Shown: piece after piece, positions 12,761 through 14,749 of the stretch
Position numbering within the stretch: the stretch's first letter is position 1
Layout of the letters: every line of letters begins with the position of its first letter
Assembly (NCBI GenBank): GCA_041477815.1
Contig: JBGOUV010000155.1
Coordinates: 1-14,749 of the forward strand
Source of the DNA: JBGOUV01 sp041477815
GTDB taxonomy: Bacteria; Acidobacteriota; Terriglobia; Bryobacterales; JACQDG01
DNA length: 14,749 bases
Reading direction: 5' to 3'
Position numbers and translations under genes: made by a program
The notes under the pieces: generated by a model
The model's input: the letters and a program-made list of their open reading frames with translations, nothing else
The model's database searches: none
Told to the model about the DNA's origin: nothing

Positions 12761-14749
12761 ATGGTCATAACACGACGCCTTCTGGTTGGGACCTTGCTCT
12801 TCGGGGCCTTAGGCTTTTCTCAAGAGTTTCGCGCTACCCTGGCCGGGCGGATCACCGACCCGAGCGGGGCGGTGGTGGGCGGCGCCAAGATCGAGGTGAA
12901 GGCGGTGGCCACCGGAGCCGTGACCACGGCGGCCTCCACCGAGGACGGCTCCTACCAGGTTTCGTTCCTGATCCCCGGCGAGTATGTCGTCACCGTGGAG
13001 AAGGAAGGCTTCCGCCGGACGGTTCGGGAAGGCATCCGGGTGAGCGTCGCCGAGCGGGCGTCCCTGGACGTGTCGCTCGCGGTTGGGGACACCACCCAGA
13101 GCGTCACCGTGACGGCCGAGACGAGCTTGATCCAGACCGAGACGGCCGACCGGGGTCTCACCATCGAACAGAAGCGCGTGGCCAACACGCCGCTGCAAGG
13201 CCGCAACATTTTCGCCCAGGCCTGGTCGGCGCCCGGTGTGATCGTCACCTCCCAGGTGACCCGGCTGCGGCCGTTTGACATTGCCGGGTCGTCGGGAGTC
13301 GCGGTGAGCGGCGGCCGTCCGAACGGCAACGAGGTGCTGATTGACGGCGTCTCCAACCTGTCGCGGAACGGGCAGGTGGCCTTCGTACCGGCCGTGGAGG
13401 CCACGTCCGAGTTCCGCGTCCAGACCACCAGCTTCGACGCCCAATACGGCGGGACCACCGGGGGCGTGATCAACATCACCACCAAGAGCGGCGGCAACGA
13501 GTGGCATGGGTCGGTCTTCGAGTTCTTGCAGAACACCCATCTCAATGCTAATACCTTCAACTCCAACCGCACCGGGACGCCGCGCCAGTCCTCGCACATC
13601 AACACTTTTGGCGGCGACGTGAGCGGGCCGGTCGTGAAGAACAAGCTGTTCTTCCTGTTCTCCTACGAGAACATTCGCCAGGTCATCCCCGATCCCTTCG
13701 TCACCTCCGTGCCCACCGCGCTCCAGAAGGCGGGCGATTTCTCCCAGACCTTCTTCGCCGCGGGCCAGTTGCAGACGATCTACGATCCCTTCAGCACGAG
13801 CACGGGGGCCGGCGGGGTCCTGGTGCGCGACGCCTTCGCCGGCAACCGCATCCCCGCCAGCCGGCTCAACCCCGTGGCCCGCAATGTCTTCGCCCTCATC
13901 CCCGAGGGGAACGTCCCGGGCAACCCCATCACCTTGCTCAACAACCGCGTGTCCGACGGTTCCACGCGCAAGTTCACCGATTTTTTCCCCGAGTACTCCG
14001 CGCGCGTGGACTACGCGATCTCGGATAAGACCCGGATGTTCGTCCGCTACTCGCGCAACGCCCTGGCCGAGGAGCGGGGGTTCCACTACTCCACCACGTC
14101 GGCTAACAATGTGGCCGAGACCAGCGGCAACACCCCGTTCAAGCGCGAGAACCACAGCGCCACCATATCGGTAACCCGCACGCTGAACCCCACCACCGTG
14201 CTCGACGCGCGCTTGGGGCTGGCGCGGTTTCTGGGTCAGAACGGAAACAGCATCGGCGCCAACTACGACCTGGCCTCTCTCGGCTTCGCGTCGCAGTTCG
14301 TCGGACAGGCCGCCCGCTTCTTCCCCAAGTTCAACTGGTCCAGCTACGAAGGCGCCGGTTCCACGCCCGTGCAGAACGACCCCATCACCCAGAACACCTC
14401 GGGGGCGGTGTCGCTGGTGAAGATGGCGGGACGGCACAATCTCAAAGTTGGGACGGGCTTCGGCCTGAACCGCGTCTACCAGAAGATTCCCGGGTTCTGG
14501 GCGGGGAACTTCAGTTTCGATCCGATGTTCACCGGACGCGATCCCCTGCGCATTGACCCCGGCTCGGGCAACGCGCTCGCTTCGTTCCTGCTGGGTACGG
14601 CGCAGAGCGGGTTCCTCGACTTGAACAGTTGGCCGGCGCGGCAGCAGCGGGGGTTGGGCGTCTATGTACAAGACGACATCCGCGTGACGCCAAAACTCAA
14701 AGTCAACGCCGGGCTGCGCTGGGACTACCAGGGGCCGGTAACCGACCGC
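12761..14749 (+). CDS. Oar-like TonB-dependent outer-membrane protein with carboxypeptidase regulatory domain, 3' end missing
   Basis: The frame is open from ATG 12761 to the window end (663 codons seen). MVITRRLLVGTLLFGALGFSQ is a signal peptide. Residues about 23-108 are a carboxypeptidase regulatory-like Ig fold (ATLAGRITDPSGAVVGGAKI, TEDGSYQVSFLIPGEYVVTV, GFRRTV). The TonB plug follows: NTPLQGRNIFAQAWSAPGV, VAVSGGRPNGNEVLIDGVSN, AATxEFRVQ-like EATSEFRVQTTSFDAQYGG and GGVINITTKSGGNEWHGS. After it comes the beginning of the barrel (NKLFFLFSYENIR, YSARVDYAISDKTRMFVRYSRN, GVYVQDDIRVTPKLKVNAG). Full-length members usually exceed 1000 residues, so a third or more is missing. Proteins of this group are large outer-membrane transporters or receptors, very numerous in Acidobacteria; the substrate is unknown. 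AAGGGGGA precedes the start at a good distance. Confidence 0.93.
   Translation, partial: MVITRRLLVGTLLFGALGFSQEFRATLAGRITDPSGAVVGGAKIEVKAVATGAVTTAASTEDGSYQVSFLIPGEYVVTVEKEGFRRTVREGIRVSVAERASLDVSLAVGDTTQSVTVTAETSLIQTETADRGLTIEQKRVANTPLQGRNIFAQAWSAPGVIVTSQVTRLRPFDIAGSSGVAVSGGRPNGNEVLIDGVSNLSRNGQVAFVPAVEATSEFRVQTTSFDAQYGGTTGGVINITTKSGGNEWHGSVFEFLQNTHLNANTFNSNRTGTPRQSSHINTFGGDVSGPVVKNKLFFLFSYENIRQVIPDPFVTSVPTALQKAGDFSQTFFAAGQLQTIYDPFSTSTGAGGVLVRDAFAGNRIPASRLNPVARNVFALIPEGNVPGNPITLLNNRVSDGSTRKFTDFFPEYSARVDYAISDKTRMFVRYSRNALAEERGFHYSTTSANNVAETSGNTPFKRENHSATISVTRTLNPTTVLDARLGLARFLGQNGNSIGANYDLASLGFASQFVGQAARFFPKFNWSSYEGAGSTPVQNDPITQNTSGAVSLVKMAGRHNLKVGTGFGLNRVYQKIPGFWAGNFSFDPMFTGRDPLRIDPGSGNALASFLLGTAQSGFLDLNSWPARQQRGLGVYVQDDIRVTPKLKVNAGLRWDYQGPVTDR

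Noticed and set aside
12375..12770. Plus-strand 131-codon frame before the TonB gene
   Set aside because: The translation is low-complexity, has no ribosome binding site or family resemblance, and overlaps the well-supported TonB start.
12809..14671. A 620-codon open frame on the minus strand
   Set aside because: It lies opposite the TonB-dependent receptor, its translation is Gly/Arg/Val/Glu-rich with no family motifs, and the plus-strand frame is an unmistakable receptor. It is a GC-skew shadow.

Overview
The window comes from a high-GC bacterial chromosome. Its gene content looks like Acidobacteriota, probably Solibacter/Bryobacter-like. The clues are an HTH-FlgO-TPR one-component regulator, a carboxypeptidase-regulatory-domain (Oar-like) TonB receptor, a DUF2911 protein, Tat-exported PLP enzymes and a WPxFRGP-type PQQ propeller with EF-hands. 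This assignment is inference from gene families, not from a marker gene. No rRNA, tRNA, CRISPR array or insertion sequence was found.

Left part (1-5200). A 5'-truncated amidase (+) converges on a minus-strand group: the HTH/FlgO/TPR regulator (4486-2933), a secreted DUF2911 protein (2764-2219) and, one base later, a D-2-hydroxyacid dehydrogenase (GTG start, 2217-1252). The amidase and dehydrogenase end in the two arms of one long inverted repeat built from heptamers. Divergent from the regulator is a small secreted protein with two cysteines, followed by a perfect 13-bp hairpin.

Middle part (5200-8933). A two-gene minus-strand operon encodes two PLP-dependent enzymes that both carry twin-arginine signal peptides. 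One is a class V (PvdN/CefD-like) enzyme. The other is a SelA-like enzyme with a C-terminal small beta-barrel domain. Divergent from it is an MNT nucleotidyltransferase/HEPN pair of toxin-antitoxin type. The space between holds an inverted repeat whose arms carry opposed -35-like boxes.

Right part (8948-14749). A secreted PQQ-type beta-propeller with an EF-hand pair inserted, a secreted DmpA/P1-family peptidase and a MazE/MazF-type toxin-antitoxin pair all lie on the minus strand. After about 430 bp without a convincing gene, an Oar-like TonB-dependent outer-membrane protein starts at 12761 (+) and runs off the window.

Most of the products are exported. The amidase, the DmpA peptidase, the two periplasmic PLP enzymes and the outer-membrane receptor could together serve envelope processing of peptides or amino acids, but they are separate transcription units and this link is speculative. 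Three genes (MNT, PQQ propeller, DmpA) have a TANNNT box 6-11 bases before the start codon and little or no Shine-Dalgarno, so they may be leaderless. The DUF2911, class V, small secreted, HEPN, MazE and TonB genes have recognisable Shine-Dalgarno sequences.
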